Assembly: GCA_027486845.1 (NCBI GenBank)
Contig: JAIXOL010000058.1
Span: forward strand, 1-64,000
Origin: Cytophagaceae bacterium
Lineage (GTDB): Bacteria; Bacteroidota; Bacteroidia; Cytophagales; Spirosomataceae
Direction: 5' to 3'
DNA length: 64,000 nt
The notes beneath the pieces were generated by a model. That model did not search any database. It was not told the DNA's origin and saw nothing but the letters and a program-made list of their open reading frames with translations. Shown piece after piece: positions 35,074-45,083 of this stretch (positions are counted from its first letter, which is position 1; each line of letters starts with the position of its first letter). Position numbers and translations under genes: made by a program.

Positions 35074-37224
35074 ATGAAACCAGATTTCTCGAAAATATCT
35101 TTAGAGTCAAGAACATCGTTTCTTTCAAACGAAACACAATCGGGAGCTACGACTTATTTTCGTACGGCTGAGGGTATCAACGTAAAACCAAGATTCACTG
35201 CAAAAGATATTGAATCGGCCGAACATCTGCATTTCTCGGCAGGAATTCCACCTTTTTTACGTGGGCCATACAGCACAATGTATGTCATGCAACCATGGAC
35301 GATTCGCCAATACGCTGGTTTTTCGACGGCAGAAGAATCAAATGCTTTTTATCGTAGAAACTTAGCGGCTGGACAAAAAGGGCTTTCAGTTGCTTTCGAT
35401 TTGGCTACACACCGAGGCTATGATTCAGACCATCCACGTGTAACTGGCGATGTAGGAAAAGCAGGAGTTGCCATTGATACGGTCGAAGATATGAAAATTC
35501 TTTTTGACCAAATTCCGCTTGATGAAATGTCGGTTTCGATGACCATGAATGGTGCGGTATTACCAATAATGGCATTCTATATTGTAGCGGCCGAAGAGCA
35601 AGGTGTTTCACCTGAAAAACTATCTGGAACTATCCAAAACGATATTTTGAAAGAGTTTATGGTGCGAAATACCTACATTTATCCACCAGAGTTCTCCATG
35701 CGAATCGTAGGCGATATTTTTGCTTATACCTCGAAAAATATGCCGAAATTTAATTCTATTTCTATTTCAGGGTATCATATTCACGAAGCAGGAGCTCCCG
35801 CTCATTTAGAGTTGGCATATACACTCGCTGATGGATTAGAATATATCCGAACTGGAATTGCGGCAGGAATGGATATTGATAGTTTTGCTCCACGTTTATC
35901 ATTTTTTTGGGGAATTGGAATGAATCATTTCATGGAAATTGCCAAAATGCGTGCAGGACGTTTACTTTGGTCGAAAATCGTAAGGCAATTCAACCCCAAA
36001 AGTGCAAAGTCTTTAGCCCTACGAACACATTGCCAGACTTCGGGTTGGTCATTGACCGAGCAAGACCCTTTCAATAATGTTGCCCGAACAGCTATCGAAG
36101 CAATGTCGGCAGTATTGGGGCATACACAATCCTTACACACCAATTCACTTGATGAAGCAATGGCACTTCCGACGGATTTTTCGGCCAGAATTGCACGAAA
36201 TACACAACTATATTTTCAACACGAAACTGAAATTTGTCGAGTAGTTGACCCGTGGGGAGGCTCTTATTACGTGGAATATTTGACTAAAGAGTTGGTAGAA
36301 AAAGCATGGGAATTGATTGAGGAAGTAGAAGAACTCGGCGGTATGACAAAGGCAATTGAAACAGGTTTGCCAAAAATGAGAATTGAAGAAGCGGCCGCCC
36401 GAAAGCAAGCCAGAATCGATTCAGGAAAAGATATAATTGTAGGTGTAAACAAATACAAAACCGATACCGAAACGATTATTGATGTGTTGGATATTGATAA
36501 TCAGGAAGTTAGAAGAAAACAAATCGAAAAACTCGAACGCATAAAAGCAGAAAGAAACGAAGCCGAAGTGCAGGGGATTTTGGATAAAATTACGGAGGTT
36601 GCTGCAATTAATGGGAGCAAGGGTGAATTAAACCTTCTCGCTCTCGCAGTAGAAGCTGCTCGAAAACGTGCCACTTTGGGCGAAATATCTTACGCTATGG
36701 AAAAAGTATCAGGTCGCCACAGGGCAGTTATCCGTTCGATTTCGGGGGTGTATCAAGCGGAAGTTTCTGATGATGAAAATTTCAGATTGGCTGAACAAAT
36801 GGCCAATCAATTTGCCGAAATTGAAGGACGTCGTCCTAGAATTATGGTCGCCAAAATGGGACAAGATGGCCACGACCGGGGAGCAAAAGTAATTGCTACG
36901 AGTTTTGCAGATTTAGGTTTTGATGTGGATATTGGCCCCCTTTTCCAGACACCAGAAGAAACGGCTCGGCAAGCAGCCGAAAACGATGTACATATCGTTG
37001 GGGCATCAAGTTTGGCGGCTGGACATAAAACGCTTGTTCCTGCTTTGATTGAAGAACTCAAAAAACTGGGTCGGGAAGATATTATGGTTATTGCTGGGGG
37101 TGTAATTCCTGCCCAAGATTATCAATATCTCTACGATGCGGGTGTAAAAGGTATTTTTGGCCCGGGAACTGTCATTTCGATAGCCGCTCAGAAGATTTTG
37201 AAAGAATTGATGGCTGCTCCCTAA
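35074..37224 (+). CDS. mutB: Methylmalonyl-CoA mutase, large (catalytic) subunit
   Basis: B12-dependent enzyme interconverting (R)-methylmalonyl-CoA and succinyl-CoA in propionate metabolism. A 716-residue chain: the TIM-barrel substrate domain at about 30-550 ([22 protein letters not shown] spread over 64-85, [16 protein letters not shown] near 231-246, [19 protein letters not shown] near 316-334), then the cobalamin-binding domain with [21 protein letters not shown] from about 606, where the His is the cobalt ligand, and AGGVIP near 675. The small subunit gene (mutA) and the meaB/ArgK chaperone gene are not adjacent, so the enzyme may be a homodimer or use a distant partner. Confidence 0.95.
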   Translation: MKPDFSKISLESRTSFLSNETQSGATTYFRTAEGINVKPRFTAKDIESAEHLHFSAGIPPFLRGPYSTMYVMQPWTIRQYAGFSTAEESNAFYRRNLAAGQKGLSVAFDLATHRGYDSDHPRVTGDVGKAGVAIDTVEDMKILFDQIPLDEMSVSMTMNGAVLPIMAFYIVAAEEQGVSPEKLSGTIQNDILKEFMVRNTYIYPPEFSMRIVGDIFAYTSKNMPKFNSISISGYHIHEAGAPAHLELAYTLADGLEYIRTGIAAGMDIDSFAPRLSFFWGIGMNHFMEIAKMRAGRLLWSKIVRQFNPKSAKSLALRTHCQTSGWSLTEQDPFNNVARTAIEAMSAVLGHTQSLHTNSLDEAMALPTDFSARIARNTQLYFQHETEICRVVDPWGGSYYVEYLTKELVEKAWELIEEVEELGGMTKAIETGLPKMRIEEAAARKQARIDSGKDIIVGVNKYKTDTETIIDVLDIDNQEVRRKQIEKLERIKAERNEAEVQGILDKITEVAAINGSKGELNLLALAVEAARKRATLGEISYAMEKVSGRHRAVIRSISGVYQAEVSDDENFRLAEQMANQFAEIEGRRPRIMVAKMGQDGHDRGAKVIATSFADLGFDVDIGPLFQTPEETARQAAENDVHIVGASSLAAGHKTLVPALIEELKKLGREDIMVIAGGVIPAQDYQYLYDAGVKGIFGPGTVISIAAQKILKELMAAP

Positions 37225-37283
37225 GGGCGAAAGAAGTCTGATTCTAAATTGGCGTTGTTTTATTAAATTAATACTTGTGTGAT

Positions 37284-37330
37284 CTAAGTTTTACTATGAT
37301 TTTCTTAGTGAAACTTAGGGTTTTTGTTCT
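37284..37330 (+). terminator. Terminator after mutB
   Basis: Stem CTAAGTTTTACTA (37284-37296) with TAGTGAAACTTAG (37306-37318), one G-T pair, 9-nt loop, followed by GG and a T-rich run. It lies 60 bp after the mutB stop. Confidence 0.75.
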
Positions 37331-37466
37331 TTTTCTATATTCTTACTAGTCAAGATATTTTCTTTGCAACTTTTCTATCTATTTCTGCATCTACGCTATA
37401 ATATTGCTACTTTCCTGCCGTAGGATATTTAGTAAAATCCATTCCACAAAAAACACACCAACCGTT

Positions 37467-40061
37467 ATGCTGAAAAAACTATTACTACTATTAATTTTTA
37501 CACAAAACCTATTTGCTGCAAGTGGTTTAAAAGGTAAAATCAAAAACGAAAAAGGTGAAGTGATGCCTTTTGCTTCGGTGCTGGTCAAAGGCACAGAAAT
37601 TGGTACAATGGCCAATCAAGATGGCGACTACGAAATCAAGCTCAAAGCCGGCTCTTACGAAATTGTTTTCCAATACATTGGTTATCAGTCAGTTACGAAG
37701 GAAGTTGATGTTTCTGAAAACATACAGACGCTCAATATCGTAATGAAAGAAATCAGCATTGAGTTAGGCGGAGTAAAGGTTTCAAACAACAACGAAGACC
37801 CCGCACTCACAATCATGCGGAAAACCATCGCTATGTCGCCGATTCATCATAAAGAAGTCGAAAGTTATTCGCTCCGAAATTATGTTCGTGGTTCGTTTAA
37901 AGTCGATAAGGTTCCGTTCATTTTCAAAAAAGAAATGGAAAAGAATTTCATCAAAGAAGGACAAACGTATGTGATGGAATCGGTCAATGAAATTAAATTT
38001 AAGCAACCTAACTCACTTTCTGAAAAGACACTTTCGATTCGCTCGAATATTCCGCCAACGATGAAAGGCTCAGAAAATATCTCGTTTAGTCGAGTGAATT
38101 TTTATAATCCAACCAATGCTGAATCGCCTGTAACTGCCAAAGGAGCTATCAATTACAAGTACGTTTACGAAGGTTTTTTTCAAGATAAAGGCTTGTATAT
38201 CAATAAAATAAAAATTATTCCAAGGATAAAGTCTCCAGGTTTATACCGTGGAACTATCAATATTATTGAAGGAACTTGGAGTTTGCATAGTGTAGATATA
38301 GCGTGGGAGGAAGAAGTGGGAAGTAATAAAATGAAAGTGATTTATTCGCCAGTAGAAGATATTTGGATGCCTGTTCAGGCAACTTTAAACAGTAAAATTG
38401 ATGCTTTTGGCGTAGAAGGTTCTGCACAGATTATTACGTCTTTCAAGAATTATCAGTTAGTTAAAAACCCAAAATACGCTGCCATTAAACCACAGGTGTT
38501 AGACGATAAAATTTTTAAGACCGAAGCCAAAGACCTAAATCGTAAGAAATTAGATACAAAAACGATTCTTTCACAAAAAGAATTGACTACTACACAACTT
38601 AAAAAACTTTCGAAAGACCTCCAAAAAGAGGAAGTTAAAGAGAAAAAAGAAAAGAAAGAAGAAATTATAGCCTCCGATTATTCACGCTCGGTTGATACCC
38701 TCGCACGCAAACGTACAGAAGATTTTTGGGCAGAAGAACGCCAAGTTCCTCTGACTGAAATAGAAGTAAGAGGTTATCAGCGAACCGATAGTATTTATAT
38801 GGCCAATGCCACAAAAATCAATGTTAAATTGAAAGAAGATTCTCTCAAAAAAGTCCAAGCTAATAAATTTAAGTTTGGACATTTGATTGGTGGTAATTCA
38901 TATCTTTTTAATCCAATAGATAAAAACGATAAAAAGAAAGGCTACAAAGACTATTTTATGATAGGTAATTGGAAAGAAGACACTCGCTACAATGCAGTTG
39001 AGGGCATAAATATTGGTTTTCCAAGATTAAGTTATCGCCACCGAATTGATTCGCTCAGCTCGTTTTCGATGAATGTCAAACCGCATTATTCAATCCAAAG
39101 AGAAAGAGTCAATGGCTCGTTTGGTATTAGTTATGGACAGAAAAAGTTTATTATTGGTGCGGAAGCAGGTAGAAAAGTATTTCAGATGAATAATGAAGAA
39201 CCAATCAATAATTTTGTCAATGCGACTTATGCTTTGCTGGATAATCGTCATTTTGGAAAGTTTTACGAGCAGAAATATGTCCGAATCAATTTTAGTCCAC
39301 GTATCAATGATAATTTTTACTTACGAACCTATTTGCAATTTGCCGAGCGATACCGATTAACAAACATCGAGAAACAAGGTTTCCGAAAAATAGCCGATAA
39401 ATATTATGTGTCGAACGAACCGATTCATCAAGATTTCAAGACAACGGTTTTTAATACGCATATACAAACTCGTTTTAATGCTGTTTTAACTTATCGACCA
39501 TTTTCAAGAATTAGAATCAATAACGGAAATCGTTATGTGCAGACTTACGGGCCAACTTTTCGCCTCGAAAATCTTTCAGCTTTTGGAGAAACCGGCTTTA
39601 ATCGTGTAGAGCTGGGCATGAATCATGACTTTAAATGGAAACTTAAAGGTGTTTCGTTAAGGGCAGAAATTGGAACATATTACGGAAATAGACCTATATA
39701 TTTTCTTGATTATAAACACTTTAATGGCAATGAAACTTTTATTCAAACCCATCAAGATTTCCGAGATTTGCCTTATTATCAATACAGTACAAATGGCGGC
39801 TATGCTCAATTATTTGCCAAAGTTGATTTCAAAAGACTATTTCTGACCAATATTCCTTACCTCCAACGAAAGGGCTGGGAAGAACGCCTCTACGGCAATG
39901 TTTTACTTACCAACCAAGTCAAACATTATGAATTGGGCTACGGCATAAAAGGGCTTTTTGGACTCTTCAATGCCGAGGTTTACAGCATTTTCAATCAAAA
40001 TCAATATTCGCATACAGGCTTTAGGGTTTATTTGCCGATTAAGTCTGGGGTTAATTTTTAA
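37467..40061 (+). CDS. DUF5686-family outer-membrane protein with carboxypeptidase-like domain
   Basis: An 864-residue exported protein from the ATG at 37467 (MLKKLLLLLIFTQNLFA, a clear signal peptide); an in-frame ATG 63 bp upstream would hide it. Residues about 23-105 are a CarboxypepD-regulatory-like domain (GLKGKIKNEKGEVMPFASVLVKGT). The remainder is DUF5686: YSLRNYVRGSFKVDKVP near 138, a charged Lys/Glu linker near 385-410, and a C-terminal beta-barrel-like region (GFPRLSYRHRIDS near 510, FNAEVYSIFNQNQYS near the end). The family is common in Bacteroidota outer membranes; function unknown. Confidence 0.83.
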   Translation: MLKKLLLLLIFTQNLFAASGLKGKIKNEKGEVMPFASVLVKGTEIGTMANQDGDYEIKLKAGSYEIVFQYIGYQSVTKEVDVSENIQTLNIVMKEISIELGGVKVSNNNEDPALTIMRKTIAMSPIHHKEVESYSLRNYVRGSFKVDKVPFIFKKEMEKNFIKEGQTYVMESVNEIKFKQPNSLSEKTLSIRSNIPPTMKGSENISFSRVNFYNPTNAESPVTAKGAINYKYVYEGFFQDKGLYINKIKIIPRIKSPGLYRGTINIIEGTWSLHSVDIAWEEEVGSNKMKVIYSPVEDIWMPVQATLNSKIDAFGVEGSAQIITSFKNYQLVKNPKYAAIKPQVLDDKIFKTEAKDLNRKKLDTKTILSQKELTTTQLKKLSKDLQKEEVKEKKEKKEEIIASDYSRSVDTLARKRTEDFWAEERQVPLTEIEVRGYQRTDSIYMANATKINVKLKEDSLKKVQANKFKFGHLIGGNSYLFNPIDKNDKKKGYKDYFMIGNWKEDTRYNAVEGINIGFPRLSYRHRIDSLSSFSMNVKPHYSIQRERVNGSFGISYGQKKFIIGAEAGRKVFQMNNEEPINNFVNATYALLDNRHFGKFYEQKYVRINFSPRINDNFYLRTYLQFAERYRLTNIEKQGFRKIADKYYVSNEPIHQDFKTTVFNTHIQTRFNAVLTYRPFSRIRINNGNRYVQTYGPTFRLENLSAFGETGFNRVELGMNHDFKWKLKGVSLRAEIGTYYGNRPIYFLDYKHFNGNETFIQTHQDFRDLPYYQYSTNGGYAQLFAKVDFKRLFLTNIPYLQRKGWEERLYGNVLLTNQVKHYELGYGIKGLFGLFNAEVYSIFNQNQYSHTGFRVYLPIKSGVNF

Positions 40062-40096
40062 AGTATTGTTTTAATAGTTAATTTTGAACAAAATTT

Positions 40097-40134
40097 AAAG
40101 GATTAGAAAAGTAAGCACACTTTCTCTAATCCTT
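40097..40134 (+). terminator. Terminator after the DUF5686 gene
   Basis: AAAGGATTAGA (from 40097) pairs with TCTAATCCTTT (ending about 40134) with further pairing of AAAGT and ACTTT across a one-base bulge; short T run follows. Confidence 0.65.
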
Positions 40135-40205
40135 TATGTTTTAAAAATCGTTATATAAATATGGGTTTCGATAATCTATATTTTTTACATTTCAATACAA
40201 AATAA

Positions 40206-41495
40206 ATGACCATAAATACAAGCGAAGAACTTTTCGCTAAAGCCAAAAACTTCATTCCAGGGGGTGTAAACTCGCCAGTGAGAGCATTTCGTTCGGTAGG
40301 CGGAAATCCGATTTTTATCAAAAGAGCGAAAGGTGCTTATATCTTCGACGAAGACGATAATCAATACATTGAGTTAATTAATTCTTGGGGGCCAATGATT
40401 TTAGGTCATGCCTTCGAGCCAGTTGAAAAGGCAGTTAGCGAAGCCATCAAAGGCTCATTTTCGTTCGGAGCACCCACTCGTCGTGAAGTAGAAATGGCTG
40501 AATTGATTATTTCGATGGTGCCTTCTATCGAAAAAGTCAGGATGGTAAATTCAGGTACAGAAGCAACAATGGCTGCGGTGCGTGTGGCTCGAGGTTATAC
40601 TGGAAAAGACAAAATTATAAAATTTGAAGGTTGTTATCACGGTCACGGTGATTCGTTTTTGATTGCTGCAGGAAGTGGAGCCGTTACGATGGGAGTTCCC
40701 GACAGTCCAGGGGTAACGAAAGGTGTGGCAAACGATACTTTGACTGCTCCATATAATAATTTAGAAGCCGTTCAGATGCTTTGTGATGCCAATAAAGGGA
40801 AAATTGCAGCTTTGATTTTGGAGCCAGTTGTCGGAAATATGGGCTGTGTTTTGCCAAAAGAAGGCTATTTACAAGGCTTGCGTGATATTTGTACAAAAGA
40901 AGGAATCGTACTGATTTTTGATGAGGTAATGACAGGATTTCGTTTGGCAAAAGGTGGAGCCCAAGAACGTTTCGGAGTAACTCCCGATATGACAACTTTG
41001 GGTAAAATCATCGGTGGCGGAATGCCCGTTGGAGCGTATGGCGGAAAGGCAGAAATCATGAATTGTGTGTCGCCACAAGGCCCTGTTTATCAAGCAGGTA
41101 CACTTTCTGGAAACCCAATAGCTATGGCTGCTGGTCTTACTATGTTACATCACTTAAATGACCATCCAGAAGTTTATACGCAACTTGAAGCAACTGGTAA
41201 TCAGATAGTTGGAGGCATTCGTTCGATTCTTGATAAACTAAATCTTAATTATCAGATCAATCATGTTGGTTCGATGTATAGCTTGTTTTTTACCGAAACA
41301 CCTGTGGTAGATTTTGAAACTGCAAAGACATCAGATACTGCTAAATTTGGTAAATATTTCCACGGAATGCTCGATAAAGGTATTTATCTTGCACCATCAC
41401 AATACGAAGCTCTTTTCCTTTCTACTGCTCTTTCGCAAGAGAATATAGCAGAAGTTTTGGCGGCGAATGAGGCGATTTTAAGCAATTTAGTTTAA
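40206..41495 (+). CDS. hemL: Glutamate-1-semialdehyde 2,1-aminomutase
   Basis: PLP enzyme that makes 5-aminolevulinate from glutamate-1-semialdehyde in tetrapyrrole synthesis (C5 route). At 429 residues it has the normal length. FIPGGVNSPVRAFRSVGG is near residue 16, VNSGTEATMAAVRVARG near 115, GCYHGHGDSFL near 142, IFDEVMTGFRLAKGGAQ near 237 and TTLGKIIGGGMPVGAYGG near 261, with the PLP-binding Lys. It is followed by an unusual nested palindrome instead of a standard terminator. The heme pathway partners are not in the window. Confidence 0.96.
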   Translation: MTINTSEELFAKAKNFIPGGVNSPVRAFRSVGGNPIFIKRAKGAYIFDEDDNQYIELINSWGPMILGHAFEPVEKAVSEAIKGSFSFGAPTRREVEMAELIISMVPSIEKVRMVNSGTEATMAAVRVARGYTGKDKIIKFEGCYHGHGDSFLIAAGSGAVTMGVPDSPGVTKGVANDTLTAPYNNLEAVQMLCDANKGKIAALILEPVVGNMGCVLPKEGYLQGLRDICTKEGIVLIFDEVMTGFRLAKGGAQERFGVTPDMTTLGKIIGGGMPVGAYGGKAEIMNCVSPQGPVYQAGTLSGNPIAMAAGLTMLHHLNDHPEVYTQLEATGNQIVGGIRSILDKLNLNYQINHVGSMYSLFFTETPVVDFETAKTSDTAKFGKYFHGMLDKGIYLAPSQYEALFLSTALSQENIAEVLAANEAILSNLV

Positions 41496-41500
41496 GTATT

Positions 41501-41666
41501 TTATCCCGTAGGGATTTAATATCGGTAGTTAATAATATAATTAAAGTAATCATGCCGTAGGTATGAAACTTTTTACATAAATGTTTCATATCTACGGCAT
41601 GAGAATAAGTTTGGTCTTTTAAACCTACCGAGCGTCGGACGCCGATATTTAATCCCTACGGGATAA
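41501..41666. repeat. Nested imperfect palindromes (MITE/REP-like element)
   Basis: Outer arms of 25 nt at 41501-41525 and 41642-41666 are complementary at 24 positions and carry the core CCCGTAGGG / CCCTACGGG. Inside, a second pair of 19-nt arms, 41551-41569 and 41583-41601, matches at 18 positions with the core GCCGTAGGTATGAAA. The outer and inner arms share the CCGTAGG motif. The element fills almost the whole gap between hemL and the glycosyltransferase gene and ends 15 bp before the latter's ATG. It has no coding capacity. It looks like a small mobile palindromic element; it could also work as a terminator. Confidence 0.75.
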
Positions 41667-41681
41667 TTTAGAATTGATAAA

Positions 41682-42650
41682 ATGAAATACTCCGTAATAA
41701 CCCCAGTATATAATCGCCCCGAAGAAGTCAGAGAATTGCTTGAAAGTTTGAGCAAACAGACCGTAGCGACGGCCGCTTTCAAAAACTTTGAAGTAATCAT
41801 CATTGAAGATGGCTCGACTTTGAAGTGTGACGAGGTATGTGCGAGTTTTCAAGAAAAACTTGATTTGAAATATTTCTTTAAACCAAATTCAGGACAGGGT
41901 TTTTCTCGAAACTACGGCTTTGAGCGAGCAACGGGCGATTACTTTGTGCAACTTGATTCTGATGCGATTATTCCTGAAAAATACTTTGAGATTGTAGATA
42001 ACTCGTTGAAAAATAATTGGTTAGATGCTTACGGCGGCCCTGATGCTGCTCATGAAAATTTTACTGATATTCAGAAGGCCATCAATTATTCGATGACATC
42101 GGTTTTTACGACTGGTGGAATCAGAGGAAAGAAAAACAATGCAGGCGGACAGTTTCATCCACGTAGTTTTAATTTCGGAATTTCTCGTAAAGTTTGGGAA
42201 GAAACGGGTGGTTACACCATGACTCGCATGGCCGAAGACATTGAGTTTAGTATCAGAATTTTATCGAAAGGCTTTAAAGTTGGCTTGATAGAAGAAGCCT
42301 TCATTTATCATAAAAGAAGAACTGATTTTGGCCAGTTCTTCAAACAATTGCATTTTTTTGGTCGCGGGCGTATCAATCTCGCTCGAATGTTTCCTTCAGA
42401 ATTGAAATTAGTGCATTTTTTTCCGATGCTCTTTACACTCGGAGTTTTTGCCATTCCGATACTCTTTTTTATTGATAAAATTTTATTCTTTATTGCTACT
42501 TTTCTGCTTTTACTTTATATCATGATGGTCGTTATCGACTCAGCAATTCATAATAAAAGTTTAAAAATTGGCTTTTTGAGTGTAATTGCTTGCTTTATTC
42601 AGTTGATAGGCTATGGTTTTGGTTTTATGCAGGAAAAGTTTTTTAAATAA
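41682..42650 (+). CDS. Family 2 glycosyltransferase with C-terminal membrane helices
   Basis: A 322-residue GT-A type glycosyltransferase. SVITPVYNRPEEVRELLESL at the start, VIIIEDGST near 40, and the metal-binding LDSDAIIPE near 91 mark the nucleotide-sugar domain. GGYTMTRMAEDIEFSIRI near 177-194 holds the catalytic ED. Residues about 245-315 have two or three membrane helices (FFPMLFTLGVFAIPILFF, IATFLLLLYIMMVV). It likely transfers a sugar to a lipid-linked or surface glycan at the inner membrane. Its donor is not determinable. The 3' end overlaps a converging zinc-ribbon gene by 8 bp. Confidence 0.87.
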   Translation: MKYSVITPVYNRPEEVRELLESLSKQTVATAAFKNFEVIIIEDGSTLKCDEVCASFQEKLDLKYFFKPNSGQGFSRNYGFERATGDYFVQLDSDAIIPEKYFEIVDNSLKNNWLDAYGGPDAAHENFTDIQKAINYSMTSVFTTGGIRGKKNNAGGQFHPRSFNFGISRKVWEETGGYTMTRMAEDIEFSIRILSKGFKVGLIEEAFIYHKRRTDFGQFFKQLHFFGRGRINLARMFPSELKLVHFFPMLFTLGVFAIPILFFIDKILFFIATFLLLLYIMMVVIDSAIHNKSLKIGFLSVIACFIQLIGYGFGFMQEKFFK

Positions 42651-42912
42651 AAACCTCCTGATTTTCGAGCACTTCTTCTTTCAAATCTTCGATGATTTTA
42701 TCCAGTCCTTCATACCAATCAAGGTGCGGAGAATCTGCTTCACAACCTCCTGCTTGCGGAACACAAGCTGTATACTGATGTTGTTTGTGGCAAGCTGGGC
42801 AGCGTGCAATCGTCTTGAAAGTATCCCAAATTTGGCCGCAATCGCATTGCCAATATTCGCCACCATCGGGTTCCCATTTACATTTTGGGCAACAAATTTT
42901 TATTTCACTCAT
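42643..42912 (-). CDS. Small cysteine-rich zinc-ribbon protein
   Basis: An 89-residue protein with three Cys pairs: CCPKCKWEP at 7-10, WQCDCGQIW near 22-25, and CPACHKQH near 38-41, then further Cys in TACVPQAGGC. This pattern suggests one or two zinc ribbons. The C-terminal 30 residues are acidic and helical (GLDKIIEDLKEEVLENQEV). No named family is recalled with certainty; relatives are uncharacterised Bacteroidota proteins. It converges on and overlaps the glycosyltransferase gene by 8 bp. Confidence 0.65.
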   Translation of the reverse strand: MSEIKICCPKCKWEPDGGEYWQCDCGQIWDTFKTIARCPACHKQHQYTACVPQAGGCEADSPHLDWYEGLDKIIEDLKEEVLENQEVFI

Positions 42913-42992
42913 AGATTTTTAGTCAACGGACGACAGTCGGCAGTCCATAGTTTCTCTTTCAATTAACCGTCAAATTCACCAACACAAAAGAC

Positions 42993-44324
42993 TTAGTTTT
43001 GGTTTGAAACTGCTAAATATTTTTTTAAATAATCAACGCTTTTTATAAAAGGTTTTAACCCCAAATATAAGCACAAAGCTGATAATGAACATCCTATAAC
43101 TTGTGCAATAAAAATGGAATAATGTATTTGGTTTGGGTCATTAAAAATCGAATCATTCAAAAAACCAACAATAAGAGGCCCAAAGCCGAGTCCTATGATA
43201 TTAACCACAAATAAGAAAAATGCAGAGAAAATTGCTCGCATTTTGTTGGGTGCAATTTCTTGAATCGCTGCAGTTGCGGAGCCAAAAGGAAAAGAACTAA
43301 AAAAGCAATATCCTGCAATAAAATAAATCCCAACATTAATATCTGTTATTACCAAACCAACTGTACAACATATTGCAGCAATCATTCCTCTAAATCCAGA
43401 AAGCATTTTGGCTTGTACAATACCTTTTTTTGTTAAATAATCTGCATATCTACCTCCAGTAATTACCCCCAAGGTAGAAAAAACAGTAATTAAAAGCCCA
43501 AATGTTACACCTGCTTTTGTATCTGCCCAACCATGTACCCTATTGAGCATCGTTGGTATCCAATAAACACCAGCATAAGTTGCCAACGACATAAATGCCA
43601 TACTGAAATTGAGGTACATAAATGTGCGACTATTTTCCTTGAAATAGGCCATGATTTCTTTAAAACCACTTATTTCTGCGGTTTCTTTTACAGATTCAAA
43701 TTCTACACGTTTTGGTTCTTTGATAGTTTGAACAAGAAAAACAAGTAATATTCCTGGTAAACCGATATAAAAGAAAATCATTTGCCAAGAAAATACCTCG
43801 CCGATGAGTGGCAATACGACGTTTTCTTTTCCAATCATGGTTCTGAGAGCTGCACCAATCAAAATTGATAAACCAGAACCCAAATAAATTCCCATATTAT
43901 AAACACTGAGTGCCATTGCCAATTTTTTCTTCGGAAAATAATCAGAAATAATAGAATAGGCTGCCGGCGATAGGGCAGCTTCACCTATACCAACACCAAC
44001 TCTAGCCAGAAAAAATAATGAATAACTACCAGCAATTCCACAAAAAACAGTCATAATACTCCAAACCAAAATTCCCCAGCTGATGATGCGTTTACGGTTC
44101 ATTCGGTCGGCCATTAGGCCAATTGGAATGCCAACTAACGTATAAAGTACGGCAAAACTCAGCCCCATCAATATCCCCATTTGCATATCCGTAATACCAA
44201 AAGATGCCTTGATGGGTTTTACGAGAAGCGACAAAATTTGTCGGTCAATAAATGAGGAAATATAGGCAAGCAAAAGCACACCCACAACATACCACGCGTA
44301 GCGTAGCGAAGGTTTGGTCTCCAT
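42993..44324 (-). CDS. MFS transporter, spinster/anion-symporter-like
   Basis: A 443-residue inner-membrane protein with 12 predicted helices. The N-terminal half contains YISSFIDRQILSLLVKPIK near 20 and the MFS signature GIPIGLMADRMNRKRIISWG near 65-84, then ARVGVGIGEAALSPAAYSIISDYFP near 107-131, typical of the sphingolipid-transporter/spinster-like and related families. The C-terminal half repeats the pattern (ITGGRYADYLTKKG). The substrate cannot be deduced; the neighbours (zinc-ribbon protein, DUF4126) give no clue. Confidence 0.83.
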   Translation of the reverse strand: METKPSLRYAWYVVGVLLLAYISSFIDRQILSLLVKPIKASFGITDMQMGILMGLSFAVLYTLVGIPIGLMADRMNRKRIISWGILVWSIMTVFCGIAGSYSLFFLARVGVGIGEAALSPAAYSIISDYFPKKKLAMALSVYNMGIYLGSGLSILIGAALRTMIGKENVVLPLIGEVFSWQMIFFYIGLPGILLVFLVQTIKEPKRVEFESVKETAEISGFKEIMAYFKENSRTFMYLNFSMAFMSLATYAGVYWIPTMLNRVHGWADTKAGVTFGLLITVFSTLGVITGGRYADYLTKKGIVQAKMLSGFRGMIAAICCTVGLVITDINVGIYFIAGYCFFSSFPFGSATAAIQEIAPNKMRAIFSAFFLFVVNIIGLGFGPLIVGFLNDSIFNDPNQIHYSIFIAQVIGCSLSALCLYLGLKPFIKSVDYLKKYLAVSNQN

Positions 44325-44398
44325 GAGGCTTAGGTTTAGATTGTGTGTGGAAGTTAAGCTTTTTTTAAGAATAAATTATAAATATTTTAATTAAAAAT

Positions 44399-44965
44399 TT
44401 ACTTATTCTTTGTTTGAATGCGTTTTAAAACCTTTTTTAGCAGAAATGCAAAAAGTAAAACTCCAAGAAAAGCCACCAAAATAGGTAACCAGAGAGTAAG
44501 AAGTGAAAATATAATTGCAACCGAATTTTCAAAGGTTGAAAATAAAGCATTTCCAAAACCTACCGTAAATTTAGTAGAAGCAAGTCGAAGAAGTCCAGTT
44601 CCTGCTTGAATTGTACTAGCCATACCACCACCTGCCAAGATTCCTACTGTCCATCGTAGTTCGGGCGAATCTATTTTTAGGAATGAAGTCGTTAGAATCG
44701 TTCCAGCTACAAACGAAGCGGGAGTTGTGATTGTATCAAGCAAATTATCAACCACAGGAATATAGTAAGCCATGATTTCGGCCAGTGTTGCTGCTCCTAA
44801 AATAAAAGTGACAGTTGGACTACTCAACCATTCAAAACCATTGGAAAGGTCAAGTACATTAAACCGTGTAGCTAAATTAGCAGCTAACATCGGTATAAAT
44901 ACTCGAAAACCTGAACAAGCACTTAGGGCGATTCCTACTGCAATGCTAACGACAAGTTCGGTCAT
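44399..44965 (-). CDS. DUF4126 membrane protein
   Basis: A 188-residue integral membrane protein. VSIAVGIALSACSGFRVFIPMLAANLATRF at the start and AATLAEIMAYYIPVVDNLLDTITTPASFVAGT near 58-89 are the DUF4126 signature; GGGMASTIQAGTGLLRLASTKFTVGFGN follows near 111-138. Four to five hydrophobic segments, with a basic C-terminal tail (KKVLKRIQTKNK). Function unknown. It precedes the MFS gene by 74 bp on the same strand. Confidence 0.8.
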   Translation of the reverse strand: MTELVVSIAVGIALSACSGFRVFIPMLAANLATRFNVLDLSNGFEWLSSPTVTFILGAATLAEIMAYYIPVVDNLLDTITTPASFVAGTILTTSFLKIDSPELRWTVGILAGGGMASTIQAGTGLLRLASTKFTVGFGNALFSTFENSVAIIFSLLTLWLPILVAFLGVLLFAFLLKKVLKRIQTKNK

Positions 44966-45046
44966 GATTTTAAATTAATAGATATTTTCAGAAGTAAAGC
45001 TACCGAATAATTGTAGAAAATTTAAATCAAATTAACCATAAAAAAG

Positions 45047-45074
45047 AATCGCAGAGCCAACTGACTCTGCGATT
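45047..45074 (-). terminator. Terminator after the gene at 45084
   Basis: Stem AATCGCAGAG (45047-45056) with CTCTGCGATT (45065-45074), perfect 10 bp, 8-nt loop. On the minus strand it is followed by a TTCTTTTTT run and sits 9 bp after the stop, so it ends the icd-linked transcript. Confidence 0.85.
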
Positions 45075-45083
45075 TTATTCGAT

